Source: Anastrepha obliqua (lineage: Eukaryota; Arthropoda; Insecta; Diptera; Tephritidae). From it: a stretch of 64,000 bases of DNA. The stretch is taken from the NCBI RefSeq assembly GCF_027943255.1, contig NC_072895.1, positions 74,340,001-74,404,000 of the forward strand. Direction: 5' to 3'. A program made the translations under genes and the position numbers. Under the pieces are notes generated by a model, which worked only from the letters and a program-made list of their open reading frames with translations, was not told the DNA's origin and searched no databases. Below are positions 26,601 through 39,200 of this stretch, in pieces (position 1 is the first letter of the stretch; each line of letters opens with the position of its first letter).

Positions 26601-29600
26601 CTTTGGACCCCAGGTATACTGTGAAAACAGTGAAACACAGTGGCGGATCTATTATGGTCTGGGGAGCATTTTCTTGGCGTGGCGTGGGCCCAATTGTGCG
26701 CATTGACGGAATCATGGACCAACATCAATATAAAAGCATTCTGGAAAATGTAATGCAACCATATTCCTTTGAGAACATGCCGGTTCACTACATTTTCCAG
26801 CATGACAATGATCCAAAGCACACTTCACGGTTAGTAAAGCGTTGGCTTTTGAATCAAAATATTGATGTTTTGGACTGGCCACCGCAAAGTCCTGATCTCA
26901 ACCCAATTGAGAACTTATGGGCAATTGTGAATCGAGATCTCAAGGACAAAAGTCCGAGAAATAATAATGAATTGTTTCAATTGGTGCAGCGAAGCTGGGA
27001 GAGCATATCTGTTGAAAGATTCCAAAATTTAATACAAAGCTTGCCGAGAAGACTGCAAAATGTTATAAAAAATAAGGGTTATCCCACAAAATATTAAAAT
27101 TATGCTAAATTTGTTGAACTTTTTGAAGATATTTTTAAGTTTTCCTTGTCGTTTCTAATTATTTGACCAAGATGAATTTGTGTTTAGTATTAAGTATATT
27201 TTTTTTTTTAGGATTGTAGTAATGGTGAACATTTTTTATGTTAAACTGAAAGACTACTTGTTTTTGTATTATTTCTAATAAAAAAAATGATGTGGCGAAA
27301 TAAATTTTAAAATTGTATTACTAAAATCAAATGCTGCTATCTCGTTTCTAATTATAAGGCCACCACTGTATGTACGTTGGTGGTAGATATTTTTTATATA
27401 AATAAAATTAAAAAATAACAATAAGTTGTCAGTCGGGGGCATAATAAATAAAATGATTATTTTGGCACATTTTTTTTTTGTTTTTGTTTTTTTTTTTGTT
27501 CTTCAACATTGCTTATTCAAAAGCTAATCCTAAAATAAAAATATAATGTACACAATAAATAACAAGCAGATTAAGATCTTGTTTATATTTAAGAGATCCA
27601 ATGCTTTTTTACCAAAATGTTCACCACGAAAAGTTGTATAGACAATACAGGTACCAATGACGTGTTGAATATTTTGTGAGACATCCAAGTTACAAACTGG
27701 ACAAGCGGTAGAAGTTGCTTTTTTAAAAGGCCTTATCCTCCGCTTGCTCGAAAGATCGAACTTATAGCATATGCAGACACACACGTCGTCACTGAAATAG
27801 TTGATTTTTGTAAGTCACAAACCAGGATACAAAACGTAAGATGTAGATTTTTCGCTGAGTTTAAAAATACCGAAAATTCTTTGACATTTAGTTTTTCTAT
27901 AAACGGACCTCAAGGAAGTAGGAGAGAAGACATTTAGAGACTCCATATTCAAAGTTTGCGATAAATCTTTATATTTTTTAACCCAGTGTACACCCAGCGC
28001 ACAGTGCGGCCGATTCCCGAAAAGCTGGCCAAAACTCAAAAAATTAAGTAATTGATTCAAAATTTCTTACTCGGGGGTTGTCGGGGTCGCTGATTACGAA
28101 TTTGATCTTAAAATTTTGAAAATCCACCCCCTTCCACCCCTATTGGTCACCCCCTCACGTGAAATAGCGTATATTCTAGAAGATAATCAAGATGCATGTT
28201 AATTTATGTTTTCGGGGTCGCTGATTACGAATTTGATCTTAAAATTTTGAAAATCCACCCTCTTCCACCCCTATTGGCCACCCCCTCACGTGAAATAGCG
28301 TATATTCTAGAACATAATCAAGATGAATGTAAATTTATATGTTTTCGGGGTCGCAAGGTAGCAAGTGGTAGCAGCTGAATCTTGTTTTATTCAGTAACCA
28401 TTACTTTTTTGAGTAACCTTTAATAGGTTTCAAAGCAGCATATGAATTTTATATTGGTATTGATATGTACTAAAGATTTCTCGTATTTTACTAACCTTCC
28501 GAAGATGATTCCATTTGGTTTTGTTCAATTTACTCCATTACAAAATCATTCAAATGTGTACAACTTTCACTATTCATCGACAGTAATATGATGCTCAAAC
28601 GAAGGCCACGTTGCTACTGAAAATACAGAGGATACTTAGGGTACAGGACGTTGCTATGAACGGTTTTCACTACTCAAGGCATTACTGTAGCCAACCCAAA
28701 GACAAAAAAACTCTATCTAGAAACTTTTTTTTCGACTTTTGGCCAGCTTTTTGGGAATCGGCCGCACTGTGCAGCGTACACAGTCTCTTTAGCAAGGATA
28801 TGTGGAAGTCTCGCATTTGGCAGCGAAAACAGTACAAATCATAATACATATAATATATAATATAAGGTTTCAATGTGGATCATGTAATTCGGTGTGTTTG
28901 CAAGCAAACAAATCAGTTTTTGAATAAAGAAACGCAAAAGTTTCTGTACCGGCTCATATTTATTTACACCCCAAACCTGTGCACCAAAAAACATAATCGA
29001 TCTTGAGCACGCATCAAAAATTTTTAGTTCTTTAGAAATGACAATTTGAGGGTTATTTATATATTTTAGCCATGTAGCATTTATTGTTGTTTTAGAGTCG
29101 GCAAGCGGTGTAAAACAGTATGTAGTTAATCAATACACCAAGATATTTATATTCATTGACTGTTTCCATAATTTCATTGCGCAACTTCAAACTGTAAGTT
29201 TTTATATAAATTTATCGCATATTAGGCGCTGCCCCAATGTCACATACACATATGGCCATGAAAATAGGGAGTTTATTAAATGAACGTGAGGGTTGGTCAT
29301 ACGGAAAACTAAGTTTTTAAAATGAATAATAACAGATATTCACTAACCACTGTGTCCATTGTATTCGAATTGGCATAAAATTGAAAAACCTACTGCAAGT
29401 TTCTGTGGGAGTGGAATACCATAGGGCCATAAGCCCTTCTTATTCCCTTCTTTAAATCTCCCCAAAAGATTTTCAATGGGGTTTAGGTCGGGTGACTGGC
29501 CTGACCAATCCATAACTTTAACATCCTGAAATCATTATGTTGCTGTCACCGTGCTTGACTGTTTTTGTTTTTTTGTGAACTGCGGTAAGCACTCTTGTCG

Positions 29601-30238
29601 TTTAGAACGTCGACATTTCGCCCAGCATCATTTCCAAATAAATTTATTTCTTTTCAGCGCTCCAAATTATACCATTTTTTATACTCTCTGGTCCACACCA
29701 TGGCTTGTGCTCTTAGCAAAACTTTTCCCCTTAACTCCGGTACGGATTTATTTGAGAAAATATTTGTATGTGGGATGGATTTAAGGGGGTGGTAGGGTTT
29801 AGTGCTAAAAAAAAACACTTTTTTTTGAATTTTTTACAGAAATATGGCTTAAGATACTTTAATAAAATCAGTTGCATGTTATTGTACATCTTTTGAATAA
29901 GTTTTTAAAAAATATTAAAATATTAATAATAAAATATTGACAAATAAGCCCATGACAGAGTTTTTTTGGAGATATGTTTTTCGAGAGGTGCTCTGCGGTG
30001 CCAATCGGCATTCGTCGTAGAATCATCTGAAACTAAAAAAGTCGAATTTTTCAGTTAAAGTATGACGTAATGCACACCCAATCTGAAGAATTATCGATGC
30101 TCCGCATTCGAGGTAGAGTGCCTACAAAGGCTATAACTTTGAGAGTTCTGCTCCGATCCACTTAAAATTTTGACACAACATTCTTGAAATGATTTACTAT
30201 AAGATGAGTGAAGAAAAAAAATTCGATTTTGTGGCCTT

Positions 30239-30269
<31 letters not shown>

Positions 30270-33200
30270 TTAATTTTTGGTTGTTGAGAGTAGCATGTCC
30301 AATTCATTTATTTCTAAAATATTAGTGACATATGCAGTCTTACGATGACTTCAGGTAATTAGGATTGGAAAACAAAAATAAATTAATAAAAACAAAACAC
30401 TTCATCCGCTCCTAGGGCAAACAAGTGCATGACGTCTCTCATACGTCAAATGTACCAAAGGGGTTAAATTAGCTTGTTTCAGCAGACGAACTTTACGATC
30501 TATTCTGCCTGGTAGGTTCATGTTATACAACGTCACTGCACAGTTCCCGCTGATACTACGTTGCTGATTTCAGCTGCAATGGCCTTTGATGACTTAAAAG
30601 TATTCCTCTCGGCAAGAGTAACAATTAAATCATCAGTAGTGCAAGTCGTTTTCTTATTGCCACCACGTCGTTATGTGGATTTTCTGGGCTAAGGGGTATT
30701 TACAACAAAATTTTTGGACCCTCCCAGTGACTCAGCGATACATTTGCACGATTTTTTTTGTTTTCGAAGATTGACAAGCCTCTGATCTTCAACTGTGCAT
30801 TCAATATTTTTCACTTAATTTATTAAAATGCAAAAGTTGTCCGCAAAGTACCTATTTTAGTGACCGCACAAAATTACACTTTATAAAAATAACTGAATCC
30901 GTGCAACCAATAACGCCACTTAATATAACGGGTCTTTTAAATTCACAGTTAAATTCACAACGAAGTATTTATGCATTCGTAAAAAAAGCGAAATCTCAAT
31001 AATGGCTTTAATTTTTTCCTAGCGGCACAAGGAAATCGATAGATAAAGGCAGCGTACCTATTTTAATGACCATATGTGTAAATCTATAATGAGCTAATGC
31101 AATGTGGATGTTTGTGTAATTGACGTACATATGTATATATCTAGGTGCTTATACTCATATTATGGCAGTCGTGAGTGTTTGTACTTTGGCATATCAAGTG
31201 CATAGGAAAGATATTCTACTGATTTCTTAGTGCTTGCTTAGAGTATATTTTTCTTTCTATCGCAGTTGTCAGGCCTACGTTACCTCAATGACCTGGATTT
31301 ACCTCAATGACGGTAGTTACTCCAGCAGTTATCTCCAAAAGTTTTGGTGGAATATTTTACGTTATTACAAAAATACTAATCACATAATATTTTGTAATTG
31401 GAGAGGTGAGACGAACAACACAATCCAAGATGACGGGACGACTGTGCTCAGCAAGCAGTTCCTACAGGGCTGGCAGGAATTTGCTGGAGACTAAGCCATC
31501 TCTTAGGCACGTAGGAGGCATAATGAGATCCGTACATATACACACAATCACTGGACTTCACGCAATCACGGGACATTTATCGAGAGTCCTTACCACCTTC
31601 ATGAACTCTTGCTTCCCGAATGTCATTGTAATGTCATGTAGTCCAACCGACCATTGCAGACGAAGAGTTTCAGATGTAGCACATTCAATGTGTTGAAAAA
31701 ACTTTCAATTTTTGTGTTCCACACTATAATGGACTTAAGGGCTCAGTAGCAGGCCTTAAATAATAGGACTATGAATAAGTTCGTGCGGTTTTACAACAGA
31801 TGGCGTAACTTGATAATTATTCCATCGATCCACATTTCCAAACATTCATTGGAGAGCTACTGTCGTAAGGCACAAACGTCAGTATAAGTTTTTTATTTGA
31901 AGCGTAAACAACAATATTTTTACCACACTTGAAAATGTCGAATTTCGTGCCAAATAATGTGTTTTTAATATGAAGAAAAAAGCAGCCGAAAGTCATCGTA
32001 TCTTGGTGGAAGTTTATGGTGAGCATGCTCTAGCTGAGCGAACGTGCCAGAAGTGGTTTGCACGCTTTAAAAGTGGTGATTTTGGCTTGGAAGACAAAGA
32101 ACGCGAGGGTGCGCCGCCAAAGTTCATGGATACCGAATTGGAGGAATTGCTCGATCAAGATCCGGCTCAAACGCAAGAAGAGGTTGCAAAAACTTTGGGA
32201 GTTGATCAATCAACCATTTCCAAACGTTTAAAAGCCATGGGAATGATCCGAAAGGTAGGCCATTGGGTGCCGTATGAATTGAAGCCAAGAGACGTTGAAC
32301 GCCGTTTTATGGCATGCGAACAACTGCTTCAACGGCACAAAAGAAAGGGTTTTTTGCATCGAATTGTGACTGGCGATGAAAAGTGGGTCCATTACGACAA
32401 TCCAAAACGTCGGGCAACGTATGGATACCCTGGCCATGCTTCAACATCGACGTCGGCGCAGAATATTCATTGCCTGAAGGTTATGCTGTGTATCTGGTGG
32501 GACCAGCTGGGTGTTGTGTATTATGAGCTACTGAAACCGAATGAAACGATTACGGGGGATGTCTACCGACGACAATTGATGCGTTTGAGCCGAGCACTGC
32601 GAGAAAAACGGCCGCAATACGCCGATAGACACGACAAAGTTATTTTGCAACATGACAATGCTCGGCCACATGTTGCACAAGTGGTCAAAACATACTTAGA
32701 AACGCTCAAATGGGATGTCCTACCCCACCCGCCGTATAGTCCAGACCTTGCGCCATCCGATTACTATCTCTTCCGATCGATGCAACATGGCCTGGCTGAC
32801 CAGCACTTCCGTAATTACGATGAAGTCAAAAAATGGATCGATTCGTGGATTGCGGCAAAACCGACCGAATTTTTCACAAAGGGAATCCGTGAATTGCCAG
32901 AAAGATGGGAAAAAGTAGTAGTAAGCGATGGACAATACTTTGAATATTAAATTTGTAACCATTTTACGTCAATAAAGTTTCAAGTTTCGAAAAAAAACCG
33001 CACGAACTTATTATCATTCATCGGCAATCTTAATGCTATATTAACACCTTCACAAGATTTGTACCCCGAATATTCGGTTGCCCATCTCTACGAAGTGCTG
33101 AAGTGGCCTCGTAAGATTAATTACGCTGACTCTGGTTCATTGAGGATTTTATGAAGGTTAAAGACCTAAGTTTCCAGACGAAAAATATGTTTTTAAAATA

Positions 33201-36200
33201 ACATTTCTAACAAATTTCCCTCAAACTTCTCCAATCCTTGACATCGATGAAGCTGCACGATTCCCTGACCTTCCATGAGGTGATTTCGAAGGCAAATATG
33301 TTTTGGATGCTGTAAAAGACTAAATGCTTAGATATTCACAATATATATATACAAATTGCCCCCACATAAGTTTCCAGACGAAAAATATGTTTTTAAAATA
33401 ACATTTCTAACAAATTTCCCTCAAACTTCTCCAATCCCTGACATCGTTAAAGCTGCACGATTTCTTGACCTTTCATGAGGTGATTTTGAAGGCAAATATG
33501 TTTTGGATGCTGTAAAAGACTAAATGCTTAGATATTCGCAATATATATATACAAATTGCCCCCGACGCATGGGCCGTTGGAATCAAAACGTGACCTCGGT
33601 TTGTAATGCTACTACAAACAACAAGGCACCACATTGAAATTTTTTTCCGCATACTTGGCGATATTTAATATTATTTTTTTGCTTAGTAAAAACAACCTGC
33701 GTTGGAAAGATCAGGTGGAGAAGGACTTGGCTTCATTTGGTGTGTTCCCCTGTTTCCCCCCTTGGTTCCGCCCCTGTATCAGAACGACGCTTTAGTGCTA
33801 CGTGCGGAGTGCCATACTGGCACTTCAATCATTTCACCTACCTACCTCAATTTTGTTTTTTTTTTAATTTAGTTGGTTATTCCGATTTTTTTAATTTTGT
33901 TTTATTTCATTATACATGTATTAATTAATTTTTTTTTTATATTATTTCATTTTGTTTTTGCTTTCATTTAACTAAATTTTTGCATTATTTTTTTTTTACT
34001 GTATATATTTTTAATATTTTAATATAATTGTTTTTGTTAATTAATAACACCGCTTTACAATAACAATATGCAAATTAGTAAATTGTAAACATCTCGAACA
34101 GTTTTCTATAAAAAAATTAACTCGATTTTCGTGATTAGTAAGCGGTTCTAAATAGGGATTGAATAGTAACATCCGATGCGCATTTCTATTTTTTCCCCTC
34201 TCGCTTACTTTCTCTTTCTCTCTCTCTCTCAACTAGCAGAAAACTAATATGCCTCTCTTTTGACTATTCCAGGATGGTGAAGGCATCATAATGCGAGCCG
34301 GACGTAGTTCAGTTTTGCCCAAAATGGGTCTGGAATCGCCCACCGTAAGTTTGAAACCCACAACACATATGGATAGACAACAGTTAGATACATTTAAATT
34401 AAAAACGCCATAACCATATAATTGCATATTTTAGAACATTTAACATAAAAACTCAAATTCAGCATTAACCAATACTAATTACATTGCTCGTATTATTTAG
34501 CAAGTGTGGCAAATTAAAAAAAATGACTAAATTACCAAATTCGTATAATTATTCCTCTTAATCATTAATACAGATACATACATATAAACCAAAATATATC
34601 AATTTGCAATAGAAATGACAAAATTAATAAAAACTGGTAACTGGCTGGAAAACAGTGGTCAGAAATAGCAAACGAAGACACTATCAACTCGTACATAGAT
34701 GTTGAAATAGAAAATTGCAACATGCACTCGCACATAGCCACACATCCACCCACTCACATCCACAGTTATACGTACATATGAATGTGCTGAATTAAATGTA
34801 AAGCATTTTTTAGTAGAACACAGCCTCAATACAGATTTTAGATAACAACAAAGAGATTTACTGTTTATTTAAAAATTATCACCAGTTATTCTAATCAGAA
34901 ATATTTTTTGAAATACATATGCATATACATATATAAACCGAAAAGAGTTAGTTGAATTAAACAAATTTTGCTTTGTTTTGTGTCTTCCCTTTTCTACGTT
35001 CAACAAAAAAAAAAAAAAAACAATTAAAAAATCATACATGCAATCTTCACCACTCACTTTGCATCTCCTCGCTGTATGTATGTATGTATGTTTGTATGAC
35101 TCTTTGCTTATCTCTTCACCAAAAACATTGAACAACGGGGCTCATCAACGCGCGTTATCAATGCAATTCTTTTTAAACTCAATGAACTCGAAAACTATAA
35201 AAATACATACATGTTTTAATCAATTTATATCTACAAAAACCTACTAAATAATTGGTTTAACTATTTTTCCATATTATCCTATTCGAAATATAACATTTTT
35301 CAAACAAATTTTTATTTTATTTTTTTCAATTATTCGAACTCAACACTAAATAATCACGAAACAAATGTTTCACTCATCGCCCTTCACATTTCACTCAAAA
35401 CTATGTAATTAATATGCAAAAACATTAATAAATTCAACAAAACACGCAAACAAATCAAATCCAAAATGTTCACTCATAAAGAAATTGGAATATCTGAATC
35501 TTGTAAGTAGTGACCTCCATAATAAATGCAGTAAAATGCATAATTTCGTTTAGTTTAATTTTTAATTTTGCACGGCTTTTATAAAATTGTATCAACGTGT
35601 AAATAAATATTTGTGTTTGAAATTGTTTAAAAAGATAATTTGTAAATATCTAACTTAATTTCTAATAATTTTTTTTTTTAATTCAACTAAAAATGTTTAT
35701 TACTATTTCTTTTTGGTAAATCATAAATACTCTTACAACATTCTTATCCAGTAGCTTTAAAATACATACATAGTTTCAAAGAAACTTAGCTTTTTGATGT
35801 AAAACATTTGCTTTGATTCATTTATTTGCACTCCTTTTTTCCAAAGCCGTAACGAACTGAAAGTCTATAATTTTTTAGGGATGATTTACATAGACACAAG
35901 AAACATGAGCCTGAATTCAATAGCTTGTAACCGAAGTAAAATAATCTGAAGGTTCTAATTGGCTAATCCACACAATTTATCTTTTATTCTACTTACTGGT
36001 ATTGAATTCTAAAAACAAATAAAAAATATAAAAAAGCAATTCGCCCTTTGTGGCACGCTACTGTCAAAAACTTAAAAGTAATTTTCCACATTTTGGGCTA
36101 TAGTGGCCGCGGTCAGTATGGACAACCCTGAGATTCTGAGAAAGCTCTTGACAGACAATGGGAAATGAGTGGGGGCATTGACTTGGTGAAGAACTCATTG

Positions 36201-39200
36201 CTTTTCCTTTTACAATTTTTGTAGTTTTTGCCATATTCTTTAAGAAGTTCAACTAGAATTTAAAGGTAGTAATCTCCACTAATAGTTTGACTTTCAGGAA
36301 CACAGTGAGGTGCATGTACCAATACAAATATCTCAGCCATTCTTTTTCATTATATTTACAACTAACTATTTTCTTATTTAATGTATGCATTTTTGAATAT
36401 ATGCACATTTCTTAGTTAAATTCATATCTCATTTCACATCACATTTTATTTAAAAATCAACGTGCTTATCGATACGTATAGGGTGGGCCATGTCAAATTT
36501 GCTTTTTGAATCGGCTATAAAAAAAAAACTTATCAATATTTTTTCAAACTTTTTTTTATTTTGAAGATTGAACATTGTCATTTATGAATGAAAAATAATA
36601 TCGTTCAAATGACTGCCACGACTCGCTTTACAGTAGGCCATTCGATCAACACAATTTTTAAGCACATTTTCGATTGTTTGGGTTCCAATTTCATGAATGG
36701 CAACTTCGATTTCGTGTTTTAAAGCATTAATCGTCTCTGGATGGTTCGTATAGCATTTGTCCTTAACGTCTCCTCACAAAAAATAGTCCAACGGGCTTAA
36801 ACCCCAGCTCCGAGGCGGCCAATTGTTATCGGAATTTCGGCTGATTTTCAAAAACGGTAGCCAAAAGTTCTAGTGTAACTTTGGCAGTGTAACAAGTTGC
36901 ACCGTCCTGTTGAAACCAAATGCCGTCCATGTCATCCTCTTCAATTTTTGGAAACAACTCGTTGCGCATGTCACGGTAACGCTCGCCATTTAGTGTAACC
37001 GCGGCTCCTCGCTCATTTTCGAAAAAAAATGGCCCGATGATGCCGCCAGACCAAAAGCCACACCAAACAGTGACTCGTTGTGGATGCATTTGCTTCTCTA
37101 CAGTAACGTGTGGATTTTCTGAGCCCCAAATCCGACAATTTTGCTTATTGACGTAGCCACCGATGTGAAAATCAGAAAGAAGAAGAAGACTCACCACTTT
37201 GGAAATAGGTTTTCAATATTTCCCAATTTTGTTCAAGCGTATAGCGTCCCATTTCGTAAATGTCAAACCTTTAAGTAAATTACGAACACATTTGACATGT
37301 TATTTGAGTTACCATTCTCAAAAAAATAGGTGGTTCAAAAAGCAAACGCTATATGGCCCAACCTGTATATATCATTTCTTTTATTTCTCAAGAGAAAGAG
37401 CTAGTCACTTTATTGTATTCAAAAATTAACTATCAAATAAGTAAACGAAAAAAGTAAATTATTTCAACGAACTGGAAAAACCAGATTTATATTTTTCAAT
37501 AGCTGCATTACAATAAACATCACTAATATACATATTAATTTATCTATTCGCATTAAATACAAAAGCAATAAATTTTTTAGTAATTTCTCTTTAGCTTTCA
37601 AATATTCTATCTACCACATCTCTCACTGTGCTCATCCTTCGCTCACGTTTGTCATCTGCTCGATTTTGAAGCACTTAATTCATTGGCATTTCTTTCTCTC
37701 TCTCCCTCTCTTACTTCATTTTTGTTGTGCACAGGCCACACCCCATATGCCCACTAAGCGTCGTACAGTTGCGCGTAAAGTGCGTCCACAGTCCGTCGTT
37801 GAGAATTTGAGCTTAGGTCACATACCCGATCTGCTTGAATCACCATCCTCACATCGCTCCTCATCACAACTTTCGCCGCGCGATTCAAATGGTACAGGCG
37901 CTAGCGTTGCTGGCACCACTACTGGTAGTGGCAATGGCATGGATGATTTGGGTGGTGATGAATGCGGCGACTCAATAACAGAACTGCCCAGCGCATCGTT
38001 TCAACTGCAGCACTTGGTTAAAGGGCGTCCGAAACGTGCAAAAACGCGTGCGCCTTCACGCCCTCTGATTGCGATGGACAATAGCGCCGGCCCGACCACC
38101 AAAGAGATTGGCGAAGGTTTGGATTTATTCTTTCGTCCTGGTTCGGTAACACCTACCACATTGACGCCACTCATTTCACCCACCTCTGAAGAGTGCAGCT
38201 CACTATCGTTCGTCGACAGTCCGACAATGAGCCGCGATGGCAATGGTCATTTAACATCTGAGGAGACTACACCCATATTGGAGGAGCGTAGACCCATCAA
38301 ACTAGATCGGCAGTCACCATTGCTGAAGGGTAAATGTAAACGCACAAAACGATATAAGTTACCACGAATATCTACTTACCCATCTACATTTCGTTCTATA
38401 TTTTCAGGTGCTACCTGGAATACACGCTCACGTTCCACAGACAATTTGGAAAAGTATTCACCATTGATTGGACGAAAATCGCCGCTAGTGAAACTGCGCA
38501 CCGAATGTGGTACCGCTCCAATGGTTGAAGAGACAAATTCGGTGCTGAAAGCGCCGGAACGAGAGAATAAAATGCGTTCGCCCAGCAGTGATTCCATTCG
38601 CAGCCATACAGGTGGCGATGGCATCAGCGGGAAAGCTACTAACGGTATTATACGCACACCAGTTAAACTGCAAAAGCCGCGTCCTTGGTCAGTGGTGGGC
38701 AGTGAACCTAAAGCGCCTGCTACAGATTTCCAAGGCAGTGACTCGAGCAAAACGACACCAGAAAAACTTGACGAAGGTATGCAGAAGTTTGGACTATAAT
38801 TAAAATCATTTATTAAAATATTGTAACTATTTTAGATGCCGAATCATTACCGTTTAGCCAGAGTAGCAATAATATTGGCATTACTTCAGGTAAGCCTTAT
38901 TTTAATTTAGTTGAAAGTTGTAATAATAGATACAAATCGTTTTGAGTGTTTATGAACTGCTCAATTGGGAACTTTTTTTCATCAGAAAACACAATGTTAG
39001 GAAATTCGCCACGTTCGTGCAAGCGCAACAACTCCTTTGCTCTTTCGCACCGAACTTTTTTTTCCTGGGGTGAAAGATCGTGCGCTTTTTGGAACTTGTA
39101 AGCCTTGACCTTGAGCTCATTTTTCAATATGCGTCGAATGCTGTCTTGTGATATTTTCAGTTCTTTGGCCATTTTTCTTCCACTTCGACGTGGAATTCGT

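Larger units (their letters stand above)
27530..29190 (-). mobile_element. Non-LTR retrotransposon 3' region, split by an insertion
   Basis: Minus-strand sequence resembling the end of a LINE reverse transcriptase. From 29190 downward it reads [10 protein letters not shown], then [20 protein letters not shown], then [13 protein letters not shown]. The frame continues to KRLCTL at about 28777. After the inserted element (28000-28771) it resumes as [11 protein letters not shown] at 27994 and ends with a zinc-knuckle-like [19 protein letters not shown] near 27690-27640. Removing the insertion and one copy of its target duplication rejoins the frame exactly. The 5' part of the element is missing. 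Clade not assigned. Confidence 0.8.

Noticed and set aside
29551..29795. Plus-strand 66- and 77-codon frames
   Set aside because: They lie antisense to the degraded Tc1-type transposase in the element at 29247-31078.
31406..31696. Possible LINE RNase H end ([10 protein letters not shown])
   Set aside because: Resemblance is weak and limited to one short phrase; frames overlap without a clear continuation.
38001..38750. Minus-strand frames of 80 and 124 codons
   Set aside because: They are shadows of the CARMIL exon on the opposite strand, which has recognisable motifs and consistent splice phases.
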